Source: Paenibacillus lutrae (GTDB lineage: Bacteria > Bacillota > Bacilli > Paenibacillales > NBRC-103111). From it: a DNA stretch of 64,000 bases. This document shows positions 26,634-35,574 of the stretch, piece after piece. The stretch spans positions 62,001-126,000 of the forward strand of contig NZ_RHLK01000004.1 in the NCBI RefSeq assembly GCF_009757775.1. The letters are read 5' to 3'. Numbering within the stretch: position 1 is the first letter of the stretch; each line of letters opens with the position of its first letter. The notes under the pieces were generated by a model. That model was not told the origin of the DNA. It ran no database searches and saw only the letters and a list, made by a program, of their open reading frames with translations. The position numbers and the translations under genes were made by a program.

Positions 26634-27313
26634 TTATTTAGTTAATTGTTCCTTGAATTTTTCAAGCACCTGCTTTTTTAAAGCGTTAAAATGCTCCCCC
26701 TGCTCGCCCATAACTCGCTTTGCGCATTTTTATAGCTGGTCTTCGTATCCACAGGTTCCAGGCGGCTTATATCGTATTTGCCCTGATACATGCCTACTAC
26801 CATGAATTCCTTTTTATCGCCTTGTGCCACTTTGCGCAGATACAGGATATATTCGCTGCCTTCCTTCACCAGATTATACCCTTCCGTGCTCCGCAGAGAA
26901 CCATCTTTTATAAAAGCAGGCTCGTAAATGATAATAAAATTGGAGATATCCTTATCTCCTTTAAGAATACGGTTCACTTTCATTTCCGTTAAAGTGTCGC
27001 TCAGAAGAAATTGTCCGCCGTCCGATTTACGGTCTACACTGCTGCGCTTGCCCTCAAACTTGGCCATAACGATATAGTCGCTATTTTTTTCGAGTTCATC
27101 CGCATTATTATAGATCCGGTAATCGGCCTGAGTAATGGCAACTTCTTTGAAAACAGGCACGGGTGATGTTAATGGCGGCGCGCTTGGTGATGGGGTAGTA
27201 CCTTGGGCTATTTCCTGCGTATCAACCGTTTGAGTTTGACTGCTTTCCTTAGATGTACAGCCGATATTTAATGTCAATAAGCCAATAAATAAATAGGATA
27301 ATAATTTTTTCAC
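26634..27313 (-). pseudogene. Lipoprotein gene with a C-terminal frameshift
   Basis: As read, the frame runs 27313 to 26678 (211 aa) from GTG behind GGAGGGG. A signal peptide (KKLLSYLFIGLLTLNIGC) is followed by a Thr/Ser/Pro linker, then a domain with SDYIVMAKFEGK, MKVNRILKGDKDI, VKEGSEYILYL and GMYQGKYDI. The same order of elements occurs in the broken gene at 22.7-23.3 kb. The end SELWASRGSILTL looks wrong: in the next frame the DNA reads MGEQGEHFNALKKQVLEKF and on to a stop at 26634, a plausible helical C-terminus. One missing base near 26712 explains this. The protein may still be made in truncated form. Confidence 0.65.
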
Positions 27314-27486
27314 AGAAACCCCTCCTAGTCCTAATACTTCCATTGGAGATTGCTGATATCCAGACTATCATAATTAACTAGTTGGCATAAAATTTTGCAG
27401 ATACCTCACTTTCTGAAGAAGCTGTGTATGAATGGAATCCCACTCCTGTACAAACACTACCTGTAAATGCGGGAGGTGTGCGGGGG

Positions 27487-28185
27487 ATGAGCAGCAAAAT
27501 TTTGTTGGTTGAGGATGAGGCAAAAATCGCCCGCGTCCTGCAGCTCGAACTGCAGCACGAAGGCTACGAAGTCAGCATGGCGGAAGACGGCAGATCCGGA
27601 CTCGAAATGGCTCTGTCCGAGCCATGGGATCTGATCCTGCTGGATATCATGCTGCCGGAGCTGAGCGGGCTTGAGGTGCTGCGCCGCCTTCGCCAGCAGA
27701 CGGCAGTCCCCGTGATTCTGCTGACTGCGCGGGATGCTGTACCTGACCGTGTCAGCGGCCTTGATCAGGGTGCCAACGATTATGTAACCAAGCCGTTCGC
27801 TATCGAAGAACTGCTTGCCCGGATCCGTAATCTCCTCCGGCTGACGGGCCCTCAGTCCCAGGGAGAGAGCGAAGTCCTGCAGGCGGATGATATCAGCATG
27901 AACTTGAAAAGCCGGGAAGTAACCCGCAGCGGTAAGGTTATTGAACTCACGCCCAAGGAATTTGATCTGCTGCAATATCTGATCCAGCACAAGGGTGCGG
28001 TCAAATCCAGGGAGGACATTATCTCCGACGTATGGGGATACGACTTTGTCGGCGACACGAACATCGTCGATGTGTACATCCGTTACCTGCGGCAGAAACT
28101 AGAGAAGAATTTTGCAGGGAAGGTCATTCATACGATCCGCGGTGTGGGTTATCTCATCAAAGGAAGTGGGCCTGATGAGTCTTAA
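27487..28185 (+). CDS. OmpR/PhoB-family response regulator
   Basis: 232 residues. The receiver domain shows the acidic pair ED in LLVEDEAK, phosphoacceptor Asp in LILLDIMLPE, the Thr in LLTAR and the Lys in VTKPF. The DNA-binding winged helix follows (ELTPKEFDLLQYL, VDVYIRYLRQKLE, IRGVGYLIK). It resembles ArlR/CssR-type regulators. The start at 27487 follows GGGAGGTG. The end overlaps the kinase start by 11 bases. Confidence 0.93.
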   Translation: MSSKILLVEDEAKIARVLQLELQHEGYEVSMAEDGRSGLEMALSEPWDLILLDIMLPELSGLEVLRRLRQQTAVPVILLTARDAVPDRVSGLDQGANDYVTKPFAIEELLARIRNLLRLTGPQSQGESEVLQADDISMNLKSREVTRSGKVIELTPKEFDLLQYLIQHKGAVKSREDIISDVWGYDFVGDTNIVDVYIRYLRQKLEKNFAGKVIHTIRGVGYLIKGSGPDES

Positions 28186-29542
28186 ATTCCGTTTTGCCCT
28201 CCTGCAGACCTCCCTGCTTTTCCTGATTCTGCTCGGAGTCAATTTTTTTATCTACTATTTGTTTATCGAGAACAATTCCCGTAATGAGACCCAAAGCATC
28301 GAGCGGAAGGCGGCCAAGCTCCTGCTTCAGGAAAATATTATCCAGCACCCGGAATACTGGGAGAACCCGTTCCTGCTCAAAGACTTTCTTGTGGCAAATG
28401 AGCTCATCCGTCTAATCGGGCCGGACTCTACGGTCCAGAAGGAAATTTATACGGATGAAACCCTGCTTCAGCGGCCGGCCAAATATATTCCATCCACTGT
28501 GCCGACCTCCAAGCTCGTTTCTACCGATAACGGCTTCTGTCTCTACGTCCAGACGCCTATTATCGAAGATGAGCGGCAGATCGCAACACTTGAAATTGCC
28601 CGCAAGCTGGTTATTTTGAATGATAATGTCCAAGTGCTCTTCCTGGCTCTCTTCTATACGACCTTAGGCGCACTGGTGCTGTCGATCATTTTTGGCTATA
28701 TCTATTCCACCTTGGTGTTTAATCCTATTCACCGGCTGGCCCAGACCATGGAGAGTATTCAGAAAAGCGGCACGTTCAAGAGACTAGAAGTGAAATCCAG
28801 CCGCAGTAAAGATGAAATTGCACAGCTTGGCCATACCTTCAATGAGATGATTGGCAGGCTTGAACAGCATTTTGACCAGCAGAAACAGTTCCTTGCCGAC
28901 GCCTCCCATGAGCTGCGGACGCCGCTGACCATTATCGAAAGCTACGCCAGACTGCTCCAGCGGTGGGCCAGCAACGATCCGCAGCTGCGTGAGGAAGCCA
29001 TTGAAGCCATATTAAGTGAATCCGTAAGGCTTAGAGAATTGACCAAAAGCCTGCTTACCATAGCCGATTCCGACGAGCGGCAGCGCGTAGACTGGAAGGA
29101 GTTTGACATGCGTCCTCTTCTTCAGGCGACAGCTGCCTCTATCCAGCTTACATTCGACCGGGAAGTTAAGCTCCAGCTGCCGGACAACGGCAGTAAAATG
29201 AAGATGATAGGTGATCCGGAGAAAATCAAACAGCTTCTCATTATTCTTCTGGATAATGCGGTCAAATACAGTCAAAAACCGATTCAAATCCATGCGCAGG
29301 ACGAAGCGCGTTCCATCCGAATTGCTGTCATTGACGAAGGGATCGGCATTGATAAAGAAGACATACCGCGGCTGTTCGACCGGTTCTACCGGGTAGACAA
29401 AGCCCGCAGCCGCAAGAACGGCGGTGTCGGGCTGGGACTTGCCATTGCGGAAAGCATCGTTAAGCTGCATGCCGGAACCCTGTCTGTCCAGAGCGAAATC
29501 GGAGAAGGCACTCAAGTTGAAATCAAACTCCCGAAGGGCTGA
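28175..29542 (+). CDS. Sensor histidine kinase partner of the preceding regulator
   Basis: 455-residue membrane kinase. Transmembrane segments at about residues 9-30 and 155-178 flank an extracellular sensor region of some 120 residues. A HAMP domain follows, then the phosphorylation site SHELRTPLT, and the ATPase domain with N box (LLIILLDNAVKYS), G1 (DEGIGID) and G2 (GVGLGLAI). The architecture is ArlS-like; the signal is unknown. AAAGGAAGTGG precedes the ATG, which lies inside the regulator gene. Confidence 0.93.
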   Translation: MSLKFRFALLQTSLLFLILLGVNFFIYYLFIENNSRNETQSIERKAAKLLLQENIIQHPEYWENPFLLKDFLVANELIRLIGPDSTVQKEIYTDETLLQRPAKYIPSTVPTSKLVSTDNGFCLYVQTPIIEDERQIATLEIARKLVILNDNVQVLFLALFYTTLGALVLSIIFGYIYSTLVFNPIHRLAQTMESIQKSGTFKRLEVKSSRSKDEIAQLGHTFNEMIGRLEQHFDQQKQFLADASHELRTPLTIIESYARLLQRWASNDPQLREEAIEAILSESVRLRELTKSLLTIADSDERQRVDWKEFDMRPLLQATAASIQLTFDREVKLQLPDNGSKMKMIGDPEKIKQLLIILLDNAVKYSQKPIQIHAQDEARSIRIAVIDEGIGIDKEDIPRLFDRFYRVDKARSRKNGGVGLGLAIAESIVKLHAGTLSVQSEIGEGTQVEIKLPKG

Positions 29543-29552
29543 TCGCCGGGAG

Positions 29553-30302
29553 TTATTTGATTTTGCGGAAAGCCTTGATCCGGTTGTACATGGGGACATC
29601 TATATTTTTGAAAGGCGCTATTTGCGGTGTCGTATTCACTTCGAGTATCCATGGATACAGACGGGCATCGAGCGCTATATCAAGCCCCAGTTCACGGGTG
29701 AACCGGTAGTTGCGTGCATATTGTTTGGCTACCCGGATGCTCAGCCGCTCCAGCCTGCTTGTAACAGCAGCTAACTGGGCGCCGTCCGCATAAGGCGACA
29801 GCATCTGCTTCAATGTGTGCAGGGTAGCTCCCTGGCTTCCGTTGGACACGATGCGGCCCGGCGCGGATAACCGGCACACCGTACCGGTCACTTTCCAAAT
29901 GCCGGAACGATCGCGCTGTACCATAATCCTCATATCAAACGATCTTTTGTTATATTTCAGGGTACGGATGCCTTTCTGAACCAAATATTTTTTAGGCGCC
30001 TTATCTTTCTCAATGGAATCATACATAGCGCCGAACGTCTGAAATTGTTTTTTACGGCGTCCCTTCTGATAGCTATAAGTCCATTCTCCGGGCTTTATAC
30101 CGCGAATTCTTTCTACTTTCATGACACCAATTCCAAGAGAACCACTTTCAGGTTTAATATACACCATGCCGTGTTTGCTCAACATGTCCCTGAGGACGTC
30201 CTTCGTATATCTCTTCGTTTCCGGAATGTGGATGTTCACGAGACTGTCCCCGTTAATCGCTTTAGTTTTCAGCCACTTGCTCCGCAGGTACCGGATTCCC
30301 AT
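29553..30302 (-). CDS. YheC/YheD-like endospore coat-associated ATP-grasp protein
   Basis: 249 residues with the family pattern seen in B. subtilis YheC/YheD: a VYIKPESGSLGIGVMKV ATP-grasp strand, the VQKGIRTL segment, the FDMRIMVQRD motif and the C-terminal GLDIALDARLYPWILEVNTTP with metal-binding Glu and Asn. These proteins are spore-coat associated, and the reaction is unknown. The start at 30302 is set by GGGAGGGGGAG upstream. It lies convergent with the kinase gene and near other sporulation genes. Confidence 0.85.
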   Translation of the reverse strand: MGIRYLRSKWLKTKAINGDSLVNIHIPETKRYTKDVLRDMLSKHGMVYIKPESGSLGIGVMKVERIRGIKPGEWTYSYQKGRRKKQFQTFGAMYDSIEKDKAPKKYLVQKGIRTLKYNKRSFDMRIMVQRDRSGIWKVTGTVCRLSAPGRIVSNGSQGATLHTLKQMLSPYADGAQLAAVTSRLERLSIRVAKQYARNYRFTRELGLDIALDARLYPWILEVNTTPQIAPFKNIDVPMYNRIKAFRKIK

Positions 30303-30422
30303 TAGGCTGTTCTCCCCCTCCCTGTCCATCTTTTTTACGTTTCAGTATATGCAGTCAGCCTCTTACTTGTTGTGTGCTTTTGCTCATTCTAAAGGACTTC
30401 GTTGCCGCATACGCTCTTATCA

Positions 30423-30452
30423 ATAAAAAAGGACCGGCGCGGGGCCGGTCCC
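30423..30452 (-). terminator. Terminator after the Hsp20-like gene
   Basis: Minus-strand hairpin GGGACCGGCC / GGCCGGTCC-type stem with CGCG in the loop, followed by TTTTTT. Confidence 0.85.
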
Positions 30453-30456
30453 TACT

Positions 30457-30924
30457 TCAGAATTCTATATACGCTTCGTGATAGGTATCTTTGAACTTGC
30501 GCTTACGGACCTGAATTTGCAGGACATTCTCCCGGTAGCGCGCTTTTGCCGTCTTCGGATTTACCGGGCTGGGCATTTTAATCGTTTTTTTAGGCTCATC
30601 GATCAGACCGAGAATCTTAACGTGACTGGTTTTGACGAGCACCTGCAGAGAATACGGATCTTCCCGTTTAGGGATTTTCAGACGTATAAAAACATGCGTA
30701 TGTGTCTCAAACACATCGCTCGTTGACAGCTTTTTCCGCTGCTGCCCGGCACTGCTATTCGCAGTCCTGTTAGCACTGGCAACCGGAGGCGGTATCGTGC
30801 GGTCGAATACATCCCGGACGAATCCTTCGATCCATTTTATATTCTCCATATATTTCTGCGGCTGATCAAGAAATTTCTCAATATGCTCCCATTTCAACCA
30901 TTTGTTCATATCTGGCTGATTCAT
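30457..30924 (-). CDS. Hsp20/alpha-crystallin-like spore protein
   Basis: 155 residues. The C-terminal 90 residues form an Hsp20-like beta sandwich (VFIRLKIPKREDPYSLQVLV, VKILG, YRENVLQIQVRKRK). The N-terminal part (MNKWLKWEHIEKFLDQ and a helical stretch) is unlike general heat-shock Hsp20s. The arrangement recalls spore-coat GerT/CotP-type proteins, and it is divergent from the gerP operon, so a coat or germination role is inferred. Confidence 0.7.
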   Translation of the reverse strand: MNQPDMNKWLKWEHIEKFLDQPQKYMENIKWIEGFVRDVFDRTIPPPVASANRTANSSAGQQRKKLSTSDVFETHTHVFIRLKIPKREDPYSLQVLVKTSHVKILGLIDEPKKTIKMPSPVNPKTAKARYRENVLQIQVRKRKFKDTYHEAYIEF

Positions 30925-31078
30925 CGCAGCTCACCCCGCTTCTCTGGCATTATATGAAAAAAGGGCTGCCGGGTGTGAGCGAAAGAGTACCCTTACCGAA
31001 ACATACGGGAAAAGATACGAACATCTGGGCACTTCCCTACATACAATAAACGAGAAGACGCAGCAAAGGAGAACGCCT

Positions 31079-31306
31079 ATGCCGGCCATCGTCGGGAACG
31101 TCAAAATTTTGTCCGTGGGCCCCAGCTCCGTCGTTCAATTCGGGGACTGTCTTGTTATTTCTCCAAACAGCTCTTCGAAAAGCTTTGCAGGAGCAGGCTC
31201 TTTTAATACAGGAGATTTGCCTTCGGTCTTCAACGCGATCAGCGCGACGAATACGAACGACAGCGACTTTGTCGAAGCAGAAGCGAACAAGACGGCAACG
31301 GCATGA
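31079..31306 (+). CDS. Spore permeability/germination protein, GerPA/GerPF type
   Basis: 75 residues that match the GerPA/GerPF family: MPAIVGNVKILSVGPSSVVQFGDCLVI, then SSSKSFAGAGSFNTGD. GerPA and GerPF are alike; by position, first in the operon, gerPA fits best. GerP proteins sit in the inner spore coat and let germinants pass to the receptors. AAAGGAG precedes the ATG and the end overlaps the next gene by four bases. Confidence 0.88.
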   Translation: MPAIVGNVKILSVGPSSVVQFGDCLVISPNSSSKSFAGAGSFNTGDLPSVFNAISATNTNDSDFVEAEANKTATA

Positions 31307-31617
31307 GCTGGACGATCCATCAAACCATCACGATCCAGCAGCTTAGGGTCGATGCCGTCTCCAATTCGTCCGTACTGCAAATCGGCAGTGCGGGAAGCAT
31401 CCGCTCCCTCTCCAATCAGTACAACACCGGCGGCTTCACGGGTCCCGCTCCGGAGCCGGGTAAGGGCGAACTGGCCGGCTTCGGCGGATCTGCCGGCCCA
31501 GGCGGCGGACCCGGCCCGGCGGGGCAAGGGCCAGGTGCAGGCAGCGCCGCTCCTGCGCCGCTTGCGCAGGCGCTCTGTCCGGGCCCAGAGCTGCTGCCGC
31601 CGCTGCCGCCGATGTAA
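31303..31617 (+). CDS. gerPB: Spore germination protein GerPB
   Basis: 104 residues. The N-terminal part carries the family pattern (HQTITIQQLRVDAVSNSSVLQIGSAG, then SLSNQYNTGGFTGPAPE). The last 50 residues are a Gly/Pro/Ala tail encoded by extremely GC-rich DNA, longer than in Bacillus GerPB, as I recall it. It overlaps the preceding gene by four bases, so translation is coupled. Confidence 0.88.
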   Translation: MSWTIHQTITIQQLRVDAVSNSSVLQIGSAGSIRSLSNQYNTGGFTGPAPEPGKGELAGFGGSAGPGGGPGPAGQGPGAGSAAPAPLAQALCPGPELLPPLPPM

Positions 31618-31879
31618 GGCGGCCAGCCCAGCGGCAGTGCCGGCCGCCTGCCGTCCAGGAGCGCGTGTACGTCGCTGCCGGGCTACGCCTGCGACAGTGC
31701 CTGCACCGCGGCTCTGCTGCTGCCACTGTACCGGCGTAAGGTCTGCCGGATTTGCGCTGCCGCAGTGGCAGGCGATACGGGCGACAGCTCCGCAATCGCT
31801 TGAAGCCGCGTGCGCTTGCCGGCCATCCCCGCCTCATACGGGAGACCTCATATCCAATTACGGAAGGAGAAGCGCGCCT
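31618..31879 (+). other. GC-rich spacer between gerPB and gerPC
   Basis: 262 bases of very GC-rich DNA inside an operon whose other genes overlap. The frame leading into gerPC is open throughout but the translation is Cys/Arg/Ala-rich and not protein-like, and the same is true on the other strand. It may be decayed coding DNA or a structured RNA; nothing else is recognised. Confidence 0.4.
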
Positions 31880-32590
31880 ATGTACAGCCCCGATGGTTCT
31901 TATCCGTATTATCAGCAACAGCTTCAACAGTTGTGGGCTTACACCCAGCGGCAGGAAGAGCGGCTCCGCAGACTTGAAGAGTCTGTCCAAAGTATGCGGA
32001 AGGAGCTTGAAGAGCTGGGACGTCAGCGGGCTATCCACATCGACCGGATCGAATACAAATTCGATCAGCTTAAAGTCGAGCAGTTGGATGGAACACTGAC
32101 AATCGGCGTGTCTCCCTCCGCGATGAATGAGATCGAAGACATGGCAGTTAACGGAATGCCGGATTCGCCGCCCCCGGGGAAAGGCATGAATACTGCCCCT
32201 CCGGTGCCTCCCGCTTTCACTTCGGATGACTACCGGCAGCCGCCTGAAGAGCGAGAGCCTCCGATTATGGAACAGCAGGCGAATCAGCAGCTCCATGACT
32301 TTCTTGACCGTGAGGCCATGGAAGAACTGATGGCACTCGCCGCCAAACAGCATATGAATGTGGCTCCAGGCGAAAGTAAAAGGATTATGGATGATCTAAG
32401 ACGCCAAATCGAAGCGAGAGTCCGGCATTATTCCAGGACACCCGGACATAACGAAGCAGCAGGAATGGAATCTGCCGAGGTTAGGACTCATAAATTAATA
32501 GAGAAAACCAAATCGGATATTCGTGAGGGCATACGGATTTATTTGAACCAATACCGGCAAGAAAAAGAAAACGGAGGGGATTCTTCGTGA
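31880..32590 (+). CDS. gerPC: Spore germination protein GerPC
   Basis: 236 residues. The N-terminus is Tyr/Gln-rich, followed by a coiled coil (RQEERLRRLEESVQSMRKEL) and the family stretch IEYKFDQLKVEQLDGTLTIGVSP. GGAAGGAGAAG precedes the ATG at 31880, which is why this start is chosen within a much longer open frame. The end overlaps gerPD by four bases. Confidence 0.88.
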   Translation: MYSPDGSYPYYQQQLQQLWAYTQRQEERLRRLEESVQSMRKELEELGRQRAIHIDRIEYKFDQLKVEQLDGTLTIGVSPSAMNEIEDMAVNGMPDSPPPGKGMNTAPPVPPAFTSDDYRQPPEEREPPIMEQQANQQLHDFLDREAMEELMALAAKQHMNVAPGESKRIMDDLRRQIEARVRHYSRTPGHNEAAGMESAEVRTHKLIEKTKSDIREGIRIYLNQYRQEKENGGDSS

Positions 32591-32772
32591 GTGTGGACCT
32601 TTATGTAGAGAACAAATGCCTCCAAGTCGGGTCCATTTACATTATCGGGGTGTCGAGTTCATCAACTTTCCTGATCGGAGATACGGACTCGATCTCAGCA
32701 GCCTCCGCCTTCGATACGCCGCCGGAATCCGTCATCATCGGCCCCCTGGTGCCGCTCTCCGGGGAAAGATGA
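32587..32772 (+). CDS. gerPD: Spore germination protein GerPD
   Basis: 61 residues, typical for the family, with the pattern LQVGSIYIIGVSSSSTFLIGDTDSI and FDTPPESVIIGPLVPL. Starts at GTG inside gerPC (GTGA overlap) behind GGAGGGG. It overlaps gerPE by four bases. Confidence 0.9.
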   Translation: MSVDLYVENKCLQVGSIYIIGVSSSSTFLIGDTDSISAASAFDTPPESVIIGPLVPLSGER

Positions 32773-33257
32773 GCGGCAGGCGGCGGATGGTATACCTCGG
32801 ACAGGCGAAGGTGCTTGGCGTTGCCGACTCCGCAGTTTTTCAGATCGGAGATAACCAAGGCATCTATACACGCTACCGCGCTCTTGCCCTGCAGAGGGAA
32901 GTGCCGAATTTCATCGAAGAGGAAGGCACATTCGAAGCTTATCCTGTCTTCATAGAGCCCTTCCCGGACATACGGTTTCCGCCCGGAGCGACCAAGACTA
33001 CCAGCCAAGCGGGAGCTATTCAAGTAGGCTCCGTCAAAGTCCTGGGCGTCTCCGCATCCTCTGTGATGCAGATCGGGGGAAGCGGTCCCGTTCGGATGGA
33101 ATCCCGGATCAAGCATATCCGGCAGATCCGTCCCCCCGGTCCCTATTCGAACCCTACCGGAACGGTGGCCGCTACCGCAGGGGATACCAGCCTGCCTGTA
33201 GAGGCCTCACCTCCTGCTCCGGGAGCAGAAGCCCGGAAGCGGGAATCTACGGCTTAA
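32769..33257 (+). CDS. gerPE: Spore germination protein GerPE
   Basis: 162 residues. Contains two copies of the GerP-type strand pattern (VYLGQAKVLGVADSAVFQIGDNQGI and IQVGSVKVLGVSASSVMQIGG) and the family stretch SRALAVQRE-like RALALQREVPNF. A Pro/Ala-rich tail ends it. It is the last gene: no gerPF follows. Its last 11 bases overlap the converging response regulator gene. Confidence 0.88.
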   Translation: MSGRRRMVYLGQAKVLGVADSAVFQIGDNQGIYTRYRALALQREVPNFIEEEGTFEAYPVFIEPFPDIRFPPGATKTTSQAGAIQVGSVKVLGVSASSVMQIGGSGPVRMESRIKHIRQIRPPGPYSNPTGTVAATAGDTSLPVEASPPAPGAEARKRESTA

Positions 33258-33951
33258 ACCGGTATCCCGCTCCCCATATTGTTTCAATGTACGCCGGGTC
33301 CGACGGACTCGGCTCTATTTTTTCGCGAAGCTTGCGGATATGTACCGTTACCGTTGAAATTTCACCGGAAGAATCCATGCCCCAAAGTTGATCGAACAGC
33401 TGATCTTTACTGAACACACGGTTCGGATTCATGGCGAGATAGGCAAGAAGATCAAATTCTTTGGTTGTAAAAATAATTTCATGCCCGTTCATATACACGC
33501 GCCTGGAAGCGCGGTTGATCAGCAGCCCGCGAATCCGGATCTCATCCTTATCCGCTGCGCCTCCCTGTCTGCCTTTGAGCCTCTGGTACCTCGACAGATG
33601 AGCCCTCACGCGCGCGACCAGTTCCCCCGGACTGAAGGGCTTAATGATATAATCATCCGCCCCCAGACTAAGACCGCGGATTTTATCGACGTCCTCTTTC
33701 TTGGCGGAAACCATAAGAATCGGAATATCCCGTTCCATCCGGATTCGTTCGCAGATAGCAAAACCGTCTGTTCCCGGAAGCATAACATCAAGAAGCACCA
33801 GATCGTAATCGCCCGTAAGGGCGCGCTGCATCCCCCGTTCCCCGTAATGTTCCATATCGACCTGAAAACCGTCCAGCTCCAGATAATCCCGCTCCAGCTC
33901 GGCAATACTTACGTCATCTTCCACAATCAAGATGCGGCCGATTTCACTCAT
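33247..33951 (-). CDS. OmpR/PhoB-family response regulator
   Basis: 234 residues. Receiver domain with the acidic pair in IVEDDVS, phosphoacceptor Asp in LVLLDVMLPG, and Lys in IIKPFSPGEL; winged-helix output domain with FTTKEFDLLAYL and HIRKLREKIE. Its gene is the second of a two-gene unit with the kinase below, overlapping it by four bases (ATGA). The signal is unknown. Confidence 0.93.
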   Translation of the reverse strand: MSEIGRILIVEDDVSIAELERDYLELDGFQVDMEHYGERGMQRALTGDYDLVLLDVMLPGTDGFAICERIRMERDIPILMVSAKKEDVDKIRGLSLGADDYIIKPFSPGELVARVRAHLSRYQRLKGRQGGAADKDEIRIRGLLINRASRRVYMNGHEIIFTTKEFDLLAYLAMNPNRVFSKDQLFDQLWGMDSSGEISTVTVHIRKLREKIEPSPSDPAYIETIWGAGYRFKP

Positions 33952-35426
33952 GTGGCTATTCTCCTCTCACCTTGATCCGCTTTGCGGATTGTAAACTGAA
34001 CCGTGGTCCCTTCGCCATATCGGCTGCTGGCCCAAATCTTGCCGCCATGTTCTTCGACAATCTGTTTGGCGATAGCCAGACCAAGCCCGCTGCCCCCTGT
34101 CTGTGTACTGCGCGAGGGATCGCCCCGGTAGAACCGGTCAAAAATATGGGGAAGCACGTCGGACGGGATTCCCTGACCGTTATCATGAACGCCAATCAGG
34201 ACGAATTCAGGCCTCTCTACTACGAACACACGAATATGCCCTTCCTTCTTATCCCTGTACTTCTGTGCATTCTCTGTTATATTCGTCAATACGCGTTTCA
34301 ATTTCTCACGGTCAATGATGACCGGAAGCGGGTCCTGAGAAGAGAGCTCCAGCGTTAGCCGGATTCCGTTCTTCTCCATATCGAACTGCATATCTTCCGC
34401 GCAATCTTTAAGATACGCAGTCAAATCCGCCTCTTCGAATTGAAAAGGCAGCTTCTTTAAATCAAGCTTGGAATACAGGAAAAGCTCATCAATCATCCGG
34501 TCGATATCGACCGTTTTGGCATAAATCGTATGCAGGTAACGGTCGAACTTGTCCTGCGAATTCGTGACCCCGTCCATAATACCTTCCACATAACCCTTAA
34601 TCGCGGTCACAGGGGTTTTCAGATCGTGCGAAATGTTTGAAATCAGCTGTTTGCGGTTCTCCTCGTACTGCAGCTGCAGCTCAACCGAATCCTTAAGCCG
34701 CCTCCGCATCTCTTCAAAGGAAACCGCAAGCTCCCCGATTTCGTCACCGGAGGCGGGACGTATTTCAAAATCGAGCTGTCCATCCTTGATATGCTCAGCC
34801 GCGCGCTTCAAGGATCGGAGCGGATTAATCAGACTTCTGGACATCAGGTAAGTCATCACGCCATTCGTCAGAACCAGCACCACAACAAGAGCAGAGAGAA
34901 AAAGAAGGCCGTATTTCATCAAATATTTACTGCTTACGGAGTCATGGTTTCCAATGAACAGACTGCCTTTACTTCCGTCCGGATAAAGAAAATCATGATG
35001 CCGCAGCACAAAAAATTTGTTTGTAAGCTCTGCGTCTGACAATCCTGAATAAGAACTGTAGGCGGGCAGTTCCTCCAGTCCTTCCTTATCTTCAATTATA
35101 GGTGAAACATAGAGCAGCTGGTCATTCTTACGCAGCACAATCCCCATATTGACGCGCTGGACAAGCTCTTCCCAGTGAGTCCAGTTGGAAGGATCATCCG
35201 CACTTATCGGATTCTTGGCTATTTCGCTGCGGATTTTCTGATAATTCTCTTCTTCGATCGTGGCAACTTCCTTAATAGGATTATTCTGGCTGAGATCCAC
35301 ATGGTAATCCCGCTTCAAATCCTGAACCAGCATATAATAAAGCCCTATCCCTGTCAGGAACAACAAGACTAAAGGAATAATCAGCATGGCGATATAAGAA
35401 AGTAAAAGCCTTGTGCGAATGGACAT
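33948..35426 (-). CDS. Sensor histidine kinase
   Basis: 492-residue membrane kinase. Transmembrane helices at about 11-33 and 175-197 flank an extracellular domain of about 140 residues. HAMP follows, then HisKA (ISHDLKTPVTAIKGYVEG) and the ATPase domain (N box LTNITENAQKY, HDNGQGI, GSGLGLAIAKQIVEEHGG). The start at 35426 is set by AGGAGACG upstream. It forms a unit with the preceding regulator. Confidence 0.93.
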   Translation of the reverse strand: MSIRTRLLLSYIAMLIIPLVLLFLTGIGLYYMLVQDLKRDYHVDLSQNNPIKEVATIEEENYQKIRSEIAKNPISADDPSNWTHWEELVQRVNMGIVLRKNDQLLYVSPIIEDKEGLEELPAYSSYSGLSDAELTNKFFVLRHHDFLYPDGSKGSLFIGNHDSVSSKYLMKYGLLFLSALVVVLVLTNGVMTYLMSRSLINPLRSLKRAAEHIKDGQLDFEIRPASGDEIGELAVSFEEMRRRLKDSVELQLQYEENRKQLISNISHDLKTPVTAIKGYVEGIMDGVTNSQDKFDRYLHTIYAKTVDIDRMIDELFLYSKLDLKKLPFQFEEADLTAYLKDCAEDMQFDMEKNGIRLTLELSSQDPLPVIIDREKLKRVLTNITENAQKYRDKKEGHIRVFVVERPEFVLIGVHDNGQGIPSDVLPHIFDRFYRGDPSRSTQTGGSGLGLAIAKQIVEEHGGKIWASSRYGEGTTVQFTIRKADQGERRIAT

Positions 35427-35574
35427 AGGCACGTCTCCTAAGCGTGGAATTCCATACGGCAGCAAGGCTCTTCTATTAGGTAAAATTTGCCGTATGACCT
35501 CAATATACTATACCGGGGCTTTACGGAAAAGAAGGAATGGCAGGGGTGTCAGCGCTCTCCCGTAAATGCATGTG

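Noticed and set aside
31436-32353. 305-codon minus-strand open frame across gerPB and gerPC
   Set aside because: Open only because the region is GC-rich; no start signal, and the sense genes are well supported.
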